Shown here piece by piece: positions 53,894 through 62,900 of a stretch of DNA of 64,000 bases (position 1 is its first letter; each line of letters opens with the position of its first letter). The notes below the pieces were generated by a model. That model saw nothing but the letters and a program-made list of their open reading frames with translations, searched no databases and was not told the origin of the DNA. This DNA is from Myxococcales bacterium. Lineage in GTDB: Bacteria; Myxococcota_A; Polyangia; Polyangiales; Polyangiaceae. Location of the stretch: the NCBI GenBank assembly GCA_016703425.1, contig JADJCA010000029.1, positions 124,001-188,000 of the forward strand. Reading direction: 5' to 3'. The translations under genes and the position numbers were made by a program.

Positions 53894-56248
53894 CTATCGC
53901 ACCGTGACGGTGCCGAGTTCGACGCGATGTTTCTCGACGACGCCTTTGCCTTCGTCGATGACGTTGACGCGCTTCGTGTCGCCGCGCACGCGCCACACGC
54001 CGGTGAAGGCCTTGAACGTCTTGCCCGACGTGTCGTGAGGAATCACCACGGTCACGACGTCGTGCAGAAGGACGCCCTTCGGCGCGCGCTCCGGCTCGAT
54101 GGCGTCGGAGAGCATGACGTGGTCGGCCCGGATGTCCTCGCCCTCGGAGGCGACGAAGTGCACGAACACGCCGAGGCGACGGTCGACGTTTTCGGCGACG
54201 CGCCAGTAGAGATCGAGCGTCAGCGTCTCTTCCGGGAGCACGGTCGTACGGCGTAGGCGCGCCCCCTCGAGGGTCATGCCGTCGGCGAACTTCACGGCGA
54301 GCGGTGCGACGCCATCGGGCAGCTTCTCGAGGACGAGCGGCGTGCCTTCCGGCGTCGCCGCCGGAGGCTTCACGAGCGCCGGCTCCCTGACCAAGGCGAA
54401 GGCTGCGCCCCCGGCGAGCAGGACCGCCGCGGTCGTCGCTGCGGCCATGCGCCAGGCGAGCTTGCTCCGGGCCGCGCCCGACAGGCGTCGAGCCTTTCGG
54501 AGGAAGAGAAGCAAGAGGCCCAACGAAGCGAACGAGATGAGCGCCCCACCCACGGCCGCGCGCGGCAAAAAGCGCAAGACCACGTGATGTTTGCCGGCGG
54601 GCAGGTCGACCCCGAGGAGGCCCGTCGAGCTCACGACGTCGCCCACGCTCGCGCGCCAGCCCGGGTGCCAGTTCTGGTTCACGAGGAGGCGAGCACCTCG
54701 CGCGAGGTCGACGTCGAGCTCGATCTTGTTGGGGCTCCAATAGGTCCGCGTGACGGTGCCCGCGTCCGGCTCGGCGAGGTACTCCTCGTTCGCGAGGTCT
54801 CCGCGCAAGAGCGGCGACTGCGGGACCGGGTAGGCGTCGTAGCAAGAGAGCACGCCGCGCGACATGGGTCCGTAGTACGCGAGCGCCCAGCGGGTGCCGC
54901 GCGCCTGGTGGAACTCGCCAACGGCGCGCTCCGGCGGCGTATCCATGGGCCGGCCCTTGAGCGCCGTTTGCATGTTGCTCACGAGGGGACCGAGGTTCGC
55001 GAGCAAGAGCGTGACGGCTACCGTTAGCGTCGCGCCTCCAAGAAGGCGTAGCTGGTCGCGCCGCGCGCCCTGACCGCGGGCCCGCGTCATGGCCTGAAGT
55101 CGCGTGACGCCCAAGGCCGCGACGGCGCTCGCGGCGAGGGCGAAGAGCACGAGGAACCGCTCGGGGTAGCGCAACGTGGAGTAGACCGGCAGTCCCTTGA
55201 GAGCGGCGAAGAGTGAGATCTTGGCGCCGTACCCGGAGGCGAGCCACAGCGAGAGAAACGCGGCCGTCGTGATGGCCATGGTGCGACGACGGAGGAGGCC
55301 CACGACAAACGCCAAGCCACCGAACATCCCGACGAGGTAGTTGCCGCTCAAAGGAAAGTCGCCGGCTTCGTCGGGCTTGATGCGCCCCAAGAGGCCCAGG
55401 GCGATCTTCTGCGGCGTGAGCGTCGGCGCGCCGCCGATGATGCGCGGCGCCATGGTCAACGTCTGGATGACCGGCCACAGGCGCAGCGCCGCGAGGCCCA
55501 ACGCGAAGAGCGCGACCAACGTTGCCATGCTGGCCGCCGTATTCAGTCGGGCGCGGTCATGTTTCTTGGCCCAGAGCGCCTCCCCGACCTCGAAGGCGCA
55601 AAAGAGCGCCGTCATGGGCGCCGGGTACGTGCCGCCGAAGCCCACCATGGCGGCCAGCATGCCCGCGCTGACGGCGACGCCGAGCGCATCGCCGCGCATC
55701 GCGATGCGGAGACCCCAGACGATCCACGGCACGAGCGCGAAGCCCATGAAGTGGACCCAGCCCAGCGCCGGCGCCACGGCGAAAAAGCCCGAGAGCCCGA
55801 AGAGCGGTGCGGCGAGGGCCGCGCCGAGGTGCGTCGCGCCACGCGAACGCGCATAGCGAAACGTGCCTTCGAGCCCCAAGAGCAAGAAGAGGAAACAGAC
55901 GATGGGCTCAGCGCGCAACGTGCCGAAGACGAGCGTGAGCAAAAACGTCGGCGACGCCCAGCGACTCTGCGGCGTGCCGAGGCCATCCATGCCGCCGCAG
56001 TAGTAGGGGTCCCAAAGCGGCACTTGGCCGAAGGTGAGCACCGTGTTTCGCGCGCTCTCTTCGTATTGCACGAGCGGATGCGAGTCGCGGTACGTGTTGA
56101 GGGACGCGGCGTCGCTCAGCATCGGCCAAGTGGCCACGAGCGCGAGCACCGCGAAGGCCGCGAGCCGCACCGACGTCTTCGCGAGCAGCGAACCGAGGAG
56201 CGAAATGGCGCTCGTCAGCGACGCCACCCATGCGGCGAGCGCCTTCAT
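53894..56248 (-). CDS. YfhO-like polytopic membrane protein
   Basis: This is a 784-residue membrane protein. ATG 56248 overlaps the preceding stop as TGATG (56246-56250). About 12 transmembrane segments in residues 1-480, with the early loop TWPMLSDAASLNTYRDSHPL and a following aromatic loop (VPLWDPYYCGGMDGLG), match the YfhO/GT-C membrane family. A soluble region (residues ~480-600), another span and a C-terminal beta domain follow. GT-C-like proteins move sugars from lipid carriers to acceptors; the acceptor is unknown. Confidence 0.8.
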   Translation of the reverse strand: MKALAAWVASLTSAISLLGSLLAKTSVRLAAFAVLALVATWPMLSDAASLNTYRDSHPLVQYEESARNTVLTFGQVPLWDPYYCGGMDGLGTPQSRWASPTFLLTLVFGTLRAEPIVCFLFLLLGLEGTFRYARSRGATHLGAALAAPLFGLSGFFAVAPALGWVHFMGFALVPWIVWGLRIAMRGDALGVAVSAGMLAAMVGFGGTYPAPMTALFCAFEVGEALWAKKHDRARLNTAASMATLVALFALGLAALRLWPVIQTLTMAPRIIGGAPTLTPQKIALGLLGRIKPDEAGDFPLSGNYLVGMFGGLAFVVGLLRRRTMAITTAAFLSLWLASGYGAKISLFAALKGLPVYSTLRYPERFLVLFALAASAVAALGVTRLQAMTRARGQGARRDQLRLLGGATLTVAVTLLLANLGPLVSNMQTALKGRPMDTPPERAVGEFHQARGTRWALAYYGPMSRGVLSCYDAYPVPQSPLLRGDLANEEYLAEPDAGTVTRTYWSPNKIELDVDLARGARLLVNQNWHPGWRASVGDVVSSTGLLGVDLPAGKHHVVLRFLPRAAVGGALISFASLGLLLLFLRKARRLSGAARSKLAWRMAAATTAAVLLAGGAAFALVREPALVKPPAATPEGTPLVLEKLPDGVAPLAVKFADGMTLEGARLRRTTVLPEETLTLDLYWRVAENVDRRLGVFVHFVASEGEDIRADHVMLSDAIEPERAPKGVLLHDVVTVVIPHDTSGKTFKAFTGVWRVRGDTKRVNVIDEGKGVVEKHRVELGTVTVR

Positions 56249-56664
56249 CAGTGAATCGGCCGCGGCCGGCAAGGCGGCACGCTCGGGTTTTGGTGAATGC
56301 CCGCGGGCTTTGGCCAGCGGAGGCGCATGCCGTCATCCATCGCGCGGAGCACGTCCTGGAGGCTCATGCGCTTCTGTTGCGCGATCTGCTTGGCGCGGCG
56401 GTATTCGTTGTTGTGAAAGGCGTCGTCGGCAGACCACGGATCGGCCGGGAAGTCCTTGGTCGCCTCGCGGCGCATGTTGCGCTCCTCGGCGACGACGAGC
56501 GCGTAGGCGGTGCGGCGGTCGGCTTCCGTCAGCGGGGGCAACGACGGTCGAGGCGTCGCCGTCGCCGCGCGCACGAAGGCTGTGGCCACGGCCGCCCCGA
56601 AGACGACCCAGCCCAGCCGAGAAAGAGAAGCCCCCGTGAGCGTCACGCGGCAGCCGCCCCCCAT
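56248..56664 (-). CDS. Small exported or membrane-anchored protein
   Basis: This is a 138-residue protein. The start could be ATG 56664 or GTG 56646; both give a hydrophobic N-terminus (LGWVVFGAAVATAFV) that serves as signal or anchor. The remainder is charged and helical, with EADRRTAYALVVAEERNMRR and EYRRAKQIAQQKRMSLQDVL. No family recognised. Its stop overlaps the YfhO-like start, so it is co-translated with it. Three 14-bp tandem repeats lie immediately upstream. Confidence 0.6.
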   Translation of the reverse strand: MGGGCRVTLTGASLSRLGWVVFGAAVATAFVRAATATPRPSLPPLTEADRRTAYALVVAEERNMRREATKDFPADPWSADDAFHNNEYRRAKQIAQQKRMSLQDVLRAMDDGMRLRWPKPAGIHQNPSVPPCRPRPIH

Positions 56665-56665
56665 A

Positions 56666-56707
56666 AACCGAACGATGGCAACCGAACGATGCCAACCAAA
56701 CGACGGC
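56666..56707. repeat. Three 14-bp tandem repeats
   Basis: AACCGAACGATGGC, AACCGAACGATGCC and AACCAAACGACGGC are consecutive, differing by one or two bases. They fill the gap between rpsI and the small exported protein gene. They may be an operator array or simple slipped-strand repeats. Confidence 0.7.
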
Positions 56708-56744
56708 GAAAGTGAACGAGCCCGGCGAACCGGGCTCGAGGGAC

Positions 56745-57143
56745 TCAGCGCTTGGAGTACTGGAAGCGCTTGCGGGCGCCCGGTTGACCGTACTTCTTGC
56801 GCTCCTTCTTGCGCGCGTCGCGCGTCAAGAAGCCGGCTCGCTTGAGCGACGGGCGGTTGTCGGCGGCGATGAGGCAGAGCGCGCGCGCGATGCCGTGACG
56901 CATGGCTTCCGCCTGCGCCGAGTGGCCACCGCCAGCGACCGTCGCGAGGACGTCGTACTTGTCGGTGATCTCGAGGAGCTCGAGCGATTGGCGCGCGATC
57001 ATGCGCGAGGTCTCGCGCTCGAAGTATTGGTCGGCCGGGTGACCGTTGATGGTCATCACGCCCGTGCCGGGCATGATCCAAACGCGAGCAACGGCGGTCT
57101 TTCGCTTACCAGTGGAGTAGGTGCGGTTGTCAGTGGAGCTCAT
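56745..57143 (-). CDS. rpsI: 30S ribosomal protein S9
   Basis: This is a 132-residue protein, a normal length. It begins MSSTDNRTYSTGKRKTAVAR, has VWIMPGTGVMTINGHPADQY and AEAMRHGIARALC, and ends in the conserved QPGARKRFQYSKR tail that contacts tRNA in the P site. It follows rplM by two bases, the normal operon order. The start is ATG 57143; a TTG at 57149 overlaps the rplM stop. Confidence 0.97.
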   Translation of the reverse strand: MSSTDNRTYSTGKRKTAVARVWIMPGTGVMTINGHPADQYFERETSRMIARQSLELLEITDKYDVLATVAGGGHSAQAEAMRHGIARALCLIAADNRPSLKRAGFLTRDARKKERKKYGQPGARKRFQYSKR

Positions 57144-57145
57144 GA

Positions 57146-57643
57146 TCAAGCCTTCGCCTTCGCGTTCTTCTTCTGGGTGGGGCTGGGCATCGGCACGGGC
57201 TTCTGCGCCGCGTGCGGATGGTCGGCTGTCGCGTAGACCTTGAGCTTGGTCAACATCTCGCGGCCGAGGACGTTCTTCGGCAGCATGCCTTTGACGGCCT
57301 TCTCAATGGGGAACTCGGGCTTGCGGACGATCAGGTGGCGGTAGGCCTCCTGCTTGAAGCCGCCGGGGATGCCGGAGTGGTGCGAGTAGAACTTCTTGTC
57401 GAGCTTGTTGCCCGTGAGCTTCACTTTGGCCGCGTTCACGACGATGACGAAGTCACCGCAGTCGACGTGGGGGGTGTAGGTCGGCTTGTGTTTTCCGCGG
57501 AGGACCGAAGCCACCTCGCTGGCGAGACGCCCGAGCGGCATGCCGTCGGCGTCGATCACCCACCAGGCGCGCGTGTGCTGCGCCGATTCGGGCTTTTCGG
57601 AGAACGTTTTCATCGCGTTGTGAACTGCCGCCTGCCCAGACAT
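57146..57643 (-). CDS. rplM: 50S ribosomal protein L13
   Basis: This is a 165-residue protein from ATG 57643 (MSGQAAVHNAMKTF), with AAAGG six bases upstream; the more usual L13 start MKTFSEKP would be ATG 57613 (155 residues). Conserved elements include WWVIDADGMPLGRLASEVAS, HKPTYTPHVDCGDFVIVVNA and VKGMLPKNVLGREMLTKLKV. The tail (PTQKKNAKAKA) is Lys-rich. It is transcribed with rpsI from the promoter at 57738-57766. Confidence 0.95.
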   Translation of the reverse strand: MSGQAAVHNAMKTFSEKPESAQHTRAWWVIDADGMPLGRLASEVASVLRGKHKPTYTPHVDCGDFVIVVNAAKVKLTGNKLDKKFYSHHSGIPGGFKQEAYRHLIVRKPEFPIEKAVKGMLPKNVLGREMLTKLKVYATADHPHAAQKPVPMPSPTQKKNAKAKA

Positions 57644-57737
57644 GTGAAGCCTTTCATTTCCCGCCCCGCGCACCCGCAATTCCGGGAGCGACCGTGGAGC
57701 GCCGTGCCAAAACTGGGCGGCGCCGAGGGGGGGCGGG

Positions 57738-57766
57738 AAACTACTTGCCAGGGTGGGGAGTGTCAA
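57738..57766 (-). promoter_or_regulatory. Probable sigma-70-type promoter of rplM-rpsI
   Basis: On the minus strand TTGACA (57766-57761) is followed after exactly 17 bases by TAGTTT (57743-57738). The -35 box is perfect and the -10 is a weak match. It lies about 95 bases before rplM and is one of the few AT-containing stretches there. Confidence 0.65.
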
Positions 57767-57783
57767 GTGACGCCCGCTTCTTC

Positions 57784-57808
57784 CGTCCCGTGCCCGTGAA
57801 CGTGCCCG
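57784..57808. repeat. CGTGNN hexamer run (left of Uma2 gene)
   Basis: The sequence is built from units like CGTGCC and CGTGAA. It contains CGTGAACGTGCCCG (57795-57808), whose exact reverse complement occurs at 58734-58747 on the far side of the Uma2-like gene. Confidence 0.6.
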
Positions 57809-57982
57809 ATCTCCGCTTGCGCGCCGCCCCGTGTCCATGGCCACCCAGAACCGTCCGCGGCCAGCCTCGGCGCGGGAAATGGCGTGAAGTTTCGCGCGGC
57901 CCCTCGTGGCGCGGCGCGTGCGCGGTCGTCCGGCATGCAGCCGCACGAGCGAAGGCCGGACGCGCACACTAAGCTAGAGCCC

Positions 57983-58684
57983 ATGGCAGACAGCCCTGCT
58001 CTCAAGCTCGCGCATGTTCGTCCCGTGCGGCCCGCCGACTTTCCGTCGGCAGAGCCATGGGAGGAGCACTTGGGACAGTCGCGACGGCACCTAGAACTCT
58101 GCTTCCTCCTCTTCGCGCTGCTGAAACGTCTCGTCGCGCCGCAGCACTCCTGCGGCTCCGATCAGTTCGTCTACTGGAACGCTCGGAGCAACCGGAGGCA
58201 GCTCGCGCCCGACGCCTTCGTGAAGCTGCGCGTTGTCGACGAGCCGATCAACTCCTGGAAGACCTGGGAGCGGGGCATTCCCGAGCTCGCCGTCGAGATC
58301 TTGAGCCCGTCTGACACGCCGGAGCGGTGGACCTTCGAAGAGAAGCTTGAGCGCTACCACGAGCTCGGAGTGCGGGAGCTCGTTTGCTTCAACATGGATG
58401 GGCACGTCGGCGAGCGCCTTCGCGTGTGGGATCTCATCCTTGGCGATCTCGTCGAACGCATCGTCGAAGGGGAGTCCACCCCGTGCCTCACGCTGTCGGG
58501 CGCGCTCGGCGCCGCGATGACGTGGACCATCGCCCCGTTCGGTGAGTTTCCCGCAGCCCTGCGGTTGATGCGCGATGGCGTCATGGTGCCAGCGGCGGAG
58601 GAGGAGCGCGACAAGGCCGAGCGCGAGGCCCGCGGCCTTGCGGCGCGAGTGGCGGAGCTCGAAGCCAAGCTGCGAGGCGAATGA
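57983..58684 (+). CDS. Uma2-family (DUF820) putative nuclease
   Basis: This is a 233-residue protein from ATG 57983 (MADSPALKLAHVRPVRPADF). Uma2 proteins have a restriction-endonuclease-like fold. Matching elements: LAPDAFVKLRVVDEP, PELAVEILSPSDTPER and FEEKLERYHELGVRELVC, which give the Asp, Glu and Lys of the PD-(D/E)xK site. The C-terminal 40 residues are a helix with heptad-like Glu/Lys/Arg (coiled coil). The family is widespread in cyanobacteria and some myxobacteria, with unclear role. CGTGNN repeats flank the gene in opposite orientation. Confidence 0.85.
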   Translation: MADSPALKLAHVRPVRPADFPSAEPWEEHLGQSRRHLELCFLLFALLKRLVAPQHSCGSDQFVYWNARSNRRQLAPDAFVKLRVVDEPINSWKTWERGIPELAVEILSPSDTPERWTFEEKLERYHELGVRELVCFNMDGHVGERLRVWDLILGDLVERIVEGESTPCLTLSGALGAAMTWTIAPFGEFPAALRLMRDGVMVPAAEEERDKAEREARGLAARVAELEAKLRGE

Positions 58685-58720
58685 GAGGCCGTTCGTGCCC
58701 CGGCGAGTGGCGTAGAGAGA

Positions 58721-58753
58721 GCGTCCACGGGCACGGGCACGTTCACGTTTACG
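58721..58753. repeat. CGTGNN hexamer run (right of Uma2 gene)
   Basis: On the minus strand the units read CGTAAA, CGTGAA, CGTGCC, CGTGCC and CGTGGA. The run includes the reverse complement of the 14-base segment at 57795-57808. Such GTGCCC/GTGAAC-type runs look like dispersed intergenic repeats. Confidence 0.65.
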
Positions 58754-58771
58754 GGGAGAGGCCGACTGAAC

Positions 58772-59956
58772 CTAAACCAGCCGGTCCCGCGAAAGGCCCG
58801 TCGGCCACTTGGCCGTCCGCGGGGCGTCCTTTCGCTTTTTAAGGAGTGCCCGCTTGGCAGATGGGGCGTTCCAACGGGCGCCGAGCATCTCCACCAGGCT
58901 CGCTGCGAGCGGCGAGGCCTCCTTGGCGTGCGGTGCGACCTCCTCGAAGACGTCTCGCTCGTCCAAGAAGTGCGCCCGGAGCGTCCAATAGAGCGCCAGC
59001 GGTTCGCGGGCCGCGAGGAAGGGGAGCTCCCGAGCCAGGTCGAAGCAGCCAACCTCGGGTTTCTCGAGCATCGACTCGGGGCCCCCGAAGGCCATCATGG
59101 CGACGAGCCAATCGGCGCGCGCGGAGAGGAAGGGGGGCCAGGCCGTGAGGGGAACGCCTTCCGGCAGGCCGAGATACGCGAGCTTGTCGTTGTCACGTTC
59201 CCAGTGGCTTGGCTGGCGCGACAGCGCGCGCTCGTTCTTTGGGACGCGCTCGTCGTCACCGGTCTGAACGCGGAGAAAGTTCTCGAGCGAGGAGGCGACG
59301 CAGCCGGCCATGTCGGCGGTCTCGTGGTCCATCCAGAAGACCGGCGCCGCGTCGTAGGTCGTCGCGACCATGTAGCGATTGTCCCCGGGATCCCACCCGA
59401 GCGACATCGTCCCGGCGAAGTGCTCCCAGAGCTGCATGTTGGAGAACGTGTTCCAGTCGAACCTCGTGACGACGGTGTCGATGAGCGTCGCGCCCTTCGC
59501 CGCCTCGGGCATCTCCCAGCCGCCCGGTGCAACGCGCAGGTAGCGGAACGACGGCATCTTCTCCGACAAGTCTTCGATGAGGTAGCGATCGGCCAGAGCC
59601 AAGAGATCGACGAGCCCCTTCGGCAACGCGAAGCCGTAGCGGCGGACGTTCTCGTCGCTCTTGAGGAACGGCCCCCACTTCTTGTCGAGCTTCCCGCCCT
59701 CTTCCGCGAGGCGCTTGATGAGGATGGCGTCCGAGACCTTCGGAGCCTTCATGCGGACGAGCGACTTCTCGAACCCCCCGGGGAGGTACTCGGCCTGGCC
59801 CGAGCCCGTCGCCTTCGTCTTTGCTGCTGGTCGCGGTGCCGCACGCACCGTGCGCTTCGCGGGCGCAGGCACCTTCGGCGTCTTCTTCGCGGCGGCCTTG
59901 GGCGCGGCGTTTTTCTTCGGCTTCTTCGCGGCGAGCTTCTTCGTGAGCTTGGGCAT
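58772..59956 (-). CDS. Unknown protein with histone-H1-like N-terminal tail
   Basis: This is a 394-residue protein. The first 55 residues are a Lys/Ala/Pro tail (KKLAAKKPKKNAAPKAAAKK), as in H1-like DNA-binding tails of myxobacteria. The folded part, residues ~60-370, has LPKGLVDLLALADRYLIED and FWMDHETADMAGCVASSLEN, which loosely recall SMI1/KNR4 (SUKH) proteins often used as toxin immunity factors; this resemblance is weak. No signal peptide. The stop is 87 bases from the Uma2-like gene on the other strand. Confidence 0.6.
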   Translation of the reverse strand: MPKLTKKLAAKKPKKNAAPKAAAKKTPKVPAPAKRTVRAAPRPAAKTKATGSGQAEYLPGGFEKSLVRMKAPKVSDAILIKRLAEEGGKLDKKWGPFLKSDENVRRYGFALPKGLVDLLALADRYLIEDLSEKMPSFRYLRVAPGGWEMPEAAKGATLIDTVVTRFDWNTFSNMQLWEHFAGTMSLGWDPGDNRYMVATTYDAAPVFWMDHETADMAGCVASSLENFLRVQTGDDERVPKNERALSRQPSHWERDNDKLAYLGLPEGVPLTAWPPFLSARADWLVAMMAFGGPESMLEKPEVGCFDLARELPFLAAREPLALYWTLRAHFLDERDVFEEVAPHAKEASPLAASLVEMLGARWNAPSAKRALLKKRKDAPRTAKWPTGLSRDRLV

Positions 59957-59983
59957 CGCCCGCAGGTTACGCGAAGGGCGCCC

Positions 59984-62900
59984 TCAGAACACGCCGATGG
60001 CGAATTGAATCGCCGCGAACGACTCGGTCGGATCGTCGCGCTTGATGACGTAGCGCGTGGTGTTGAAGCCGACGTCAAGGACGGCGGGGCCGATGGGCGA
60101 CTGGTAGCGGATGCCCGTGCCGACGCCGACGCGAATCGGAAAACGGCCTGTGTCGAAGGGCGTCGAGGCGTCGCGCCAAAGGTTGCCGATGTCCGTGAAG
60201 AGCGCCGTCTCCCAAGCGCCGCCCAAAGGGATGCGCAGCTCGACCTTGGGATTGATCATGAGGTTTCCGCCGCGAAGAGGAATCTTGCGAGCTGTGAGCT
60301 TGTCCTCGGCGCTCTTGTTCGGGTCGCGGGCGTCGGTGAGGATCTGGTCGATGAACTCCTGCGGGATGAACGTGTCCGAATACCAAGCCCGCATCGACTC
60401 GAAGCCGCCGAGGAAGAAGAGCCGATCGGGGTAGGTGGTCGAGTTCTTCGTGAGCTGGTAGTTCCAGCCCAACCGGAGCTGCGCCGCCAACGTGAGCCTG
60501 CGCCCTAGCGGCACGTAGCCCGAGAAGGTCTCGCTGAACTTGAGGAAGTGACCGCGCGTCGCGGCGCTCGCACCCGAGTCGTCGCGAAGGCTGAACCAGT
60601 CGACGTGCTCGAGGCCGCTTACGAAATAGGTTCCCGAGCGCGGGTTCAGCGAGCTGTCGCGGCGGTCCCAGGTCACCACGAGGCGCTGCGCGTAGGCCTG
60701 GCTGCCGCCGTCGGGCACGCGGAGAGCGCGTCGAATCTCTGGGCTGAGGTTGGCCGTAGCCAGGAGATCTTCGACCGTGCCTTTCGCGAAGACCTTGGCC
60801 TCGTTGTACTCGATGGTTTGTGAAATCGAGAAGAGCAGCTCGCGAAAAGGGCGGTACGTAAAGCTCGGAATGCCGGCGACCTTGCGCAAGCGAAAGTCGC
60901 GGAGCGGCTGCTGCTGGGCGATGCCCTCGATGGACATGCGCATGAGGGGGCCGAGGCCGATCTCGGGGAAGTCGAGGCGCGCCGTCTCGCGGACGCCGAC
61001 GCGCTCCGACGGCTCGTTCAGCTCCGTGGCCCACACGCGGCGCACCTCTGGATCGATGATGAACTCGTCGGGCAGGTACGAGATCTGAAGGCGATTCGTG
61101 AAGGCGATGGCGGAGCGGAGCATGTTGCGCTCGCCGTATTCGCCAAAGAAGCGCACGCCTTCGCCCGTCGAGAAGCCGGGGCCGACGTCGACGTAGCGCG
61201 GCGCGGCCTCCGTCACCGTCACGATGACCGTCTTCGAACGCTGCGGAACGTAAGGATCGGAGAGGGCGACGTTGATGCTCGTAAAGACGCCGAGCGTGCC
61301 GATGCGCTCCTCGGTCTTGCGCCGATCGCTCGCACGGTAAGGCCGCCCCGGCATCAGCGCGATGCGCCTCCGGATCACCTTTTCGCTCGTGAGATCAGCG
61401 CCGACGATGACGATGTCGCGCACGATGACCTGCTCGCCCTCTTGGATCTCCAAGGTCGCGCGCGCCCTCGTGTGATCCGGTGACTCGTCGAGCGTGAGCT
61501 TGACGTCGGCGTAGTAGAAGCCCTCCTCTTTGTAGGCGTCAACGACGCGGCGTCGCGCCTTTTCGAGCTCCGTGATGCTCACGGGGCGGCCCACGGCGAT
61601 GTCCGCCTCTTGCGCGAGCTTGTCTTCCGTTAGGTAGCGCGCGCCGTCGATGCGCACGTCGTAGAGGCGAACGCGCGGGCCTAGCTTGATGGGCATGCGC
61701 AGCGCCAGTTGACTCTCGCAGCGAACGCCGCGTTGCGGATCGGGCTGGCACGACAGAGCGGCGTCGAGCGGCGCCACCGGCAAGGGCAACCCGGAGGCGT
61801 CGTAGGTGCACACATCCGGTGGCGCCGACGGCAAGGGCAGCGGCGTGCACGTGCCCGGCGCCGACTTCGGATCGCAGCGGCGCCGGATGGCCTGCACGGG
61901 ACCGACCTGCGCGTGCAGGTAGCCCTCGTTGCGAAAGAGCTGCTTGAGGTGCTCCGTCGCTCGCTCGTAGGTGGCCGGTGAGTACGTCCCGGTGGGATCG
62001 AGATCGATGGGCGTGGCCCGGCTGCCGGCGGCTTGCGAGACGAGGGCGTCGATGGCCTTCGGATCGACGTTCGTCACGATGTCGCTGCCAGGGAGCTCTT
62101 CTTCGAGGAAGCTGTCGATCTCGCGGCCGATGGCCGCCGGCGTCGAGGCCGTGTCGTCGGTCAAGAGCGGCGTCAAGAAGAGGACGCGGGTCCGTTTGCG
62201 CAGGCGCTTAATCTCGTCGACCTTCAAGCACGGGTAGGTGCGGGCCGTCACGGCGACGCGCCGCTCTTCGGTGATGTGAAAAACCTGGTGGTGCACCGGG
62301 TCTTTCGCCGTGCCTCGCTCCGTGACCGTCACCTCGGCGTCGAAGAAGCCGCGCTTGATGTAAAAGTCGCGGAGCTTGTCGGCGAGGCGCGCTCCGTTGA
62401 AGTCGTTCTCCGTCTCGAGCTCGAGCGCCGCCGTGAGCGTGTCGTCGTCGTAGGAGTCGTTCCCTTCGTAGCGCGGCAGGGTGCGCGGGCCCGCGTCGAC
62501 GCGAACGCGCAGCGTCACCTTGCCGCGGAACCGCACCACGTCGTGCGACACCTTCGCTGCGAAGTATCCGCGCCCGCGGAGCTTCGCCGTGAGGTCCTCG
62601 TCGGCGCCGTCGAGGGCCGCCTCGTTGGCGCGGTCTCCCGCCTTTACGCGGTAGCCCGCCGTGAGGGCTTTCTGTTCGTCGCCCTTGCCGCCGCTCACGT
62701 AAAACGCGCGCTCCGCGAGGATGCGAGGGTCGTTTGGGGTGATCTCCAAGAGCAACACGGCGCGCAGCGGGTCGTCGGTGCTGCGCGTCGTGATGGTGAC
62801 CTTGGCTTCCGGGTAGCCGCGACGCGCCAAGAGAAGCTCGATGCGCTCCTGCTTCTCGTAGAGGTCGGCGCCGATGAGCTCCGAGCCTTCTGCGAGATCG

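Larger units (their letters stand above)
57644..57982. other. 339-base region upstream of rplM
   Basis: This divergent region holds the rplM-rpsI promoter and a run of CGTGNN hexamers. No further gene was seen; open frames in it are Arg/Pro-rich. The mRNA leader before rplM would be about 88 bases. I see no obvious ribosomal-protein leader structure. Confidence 0.5.
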
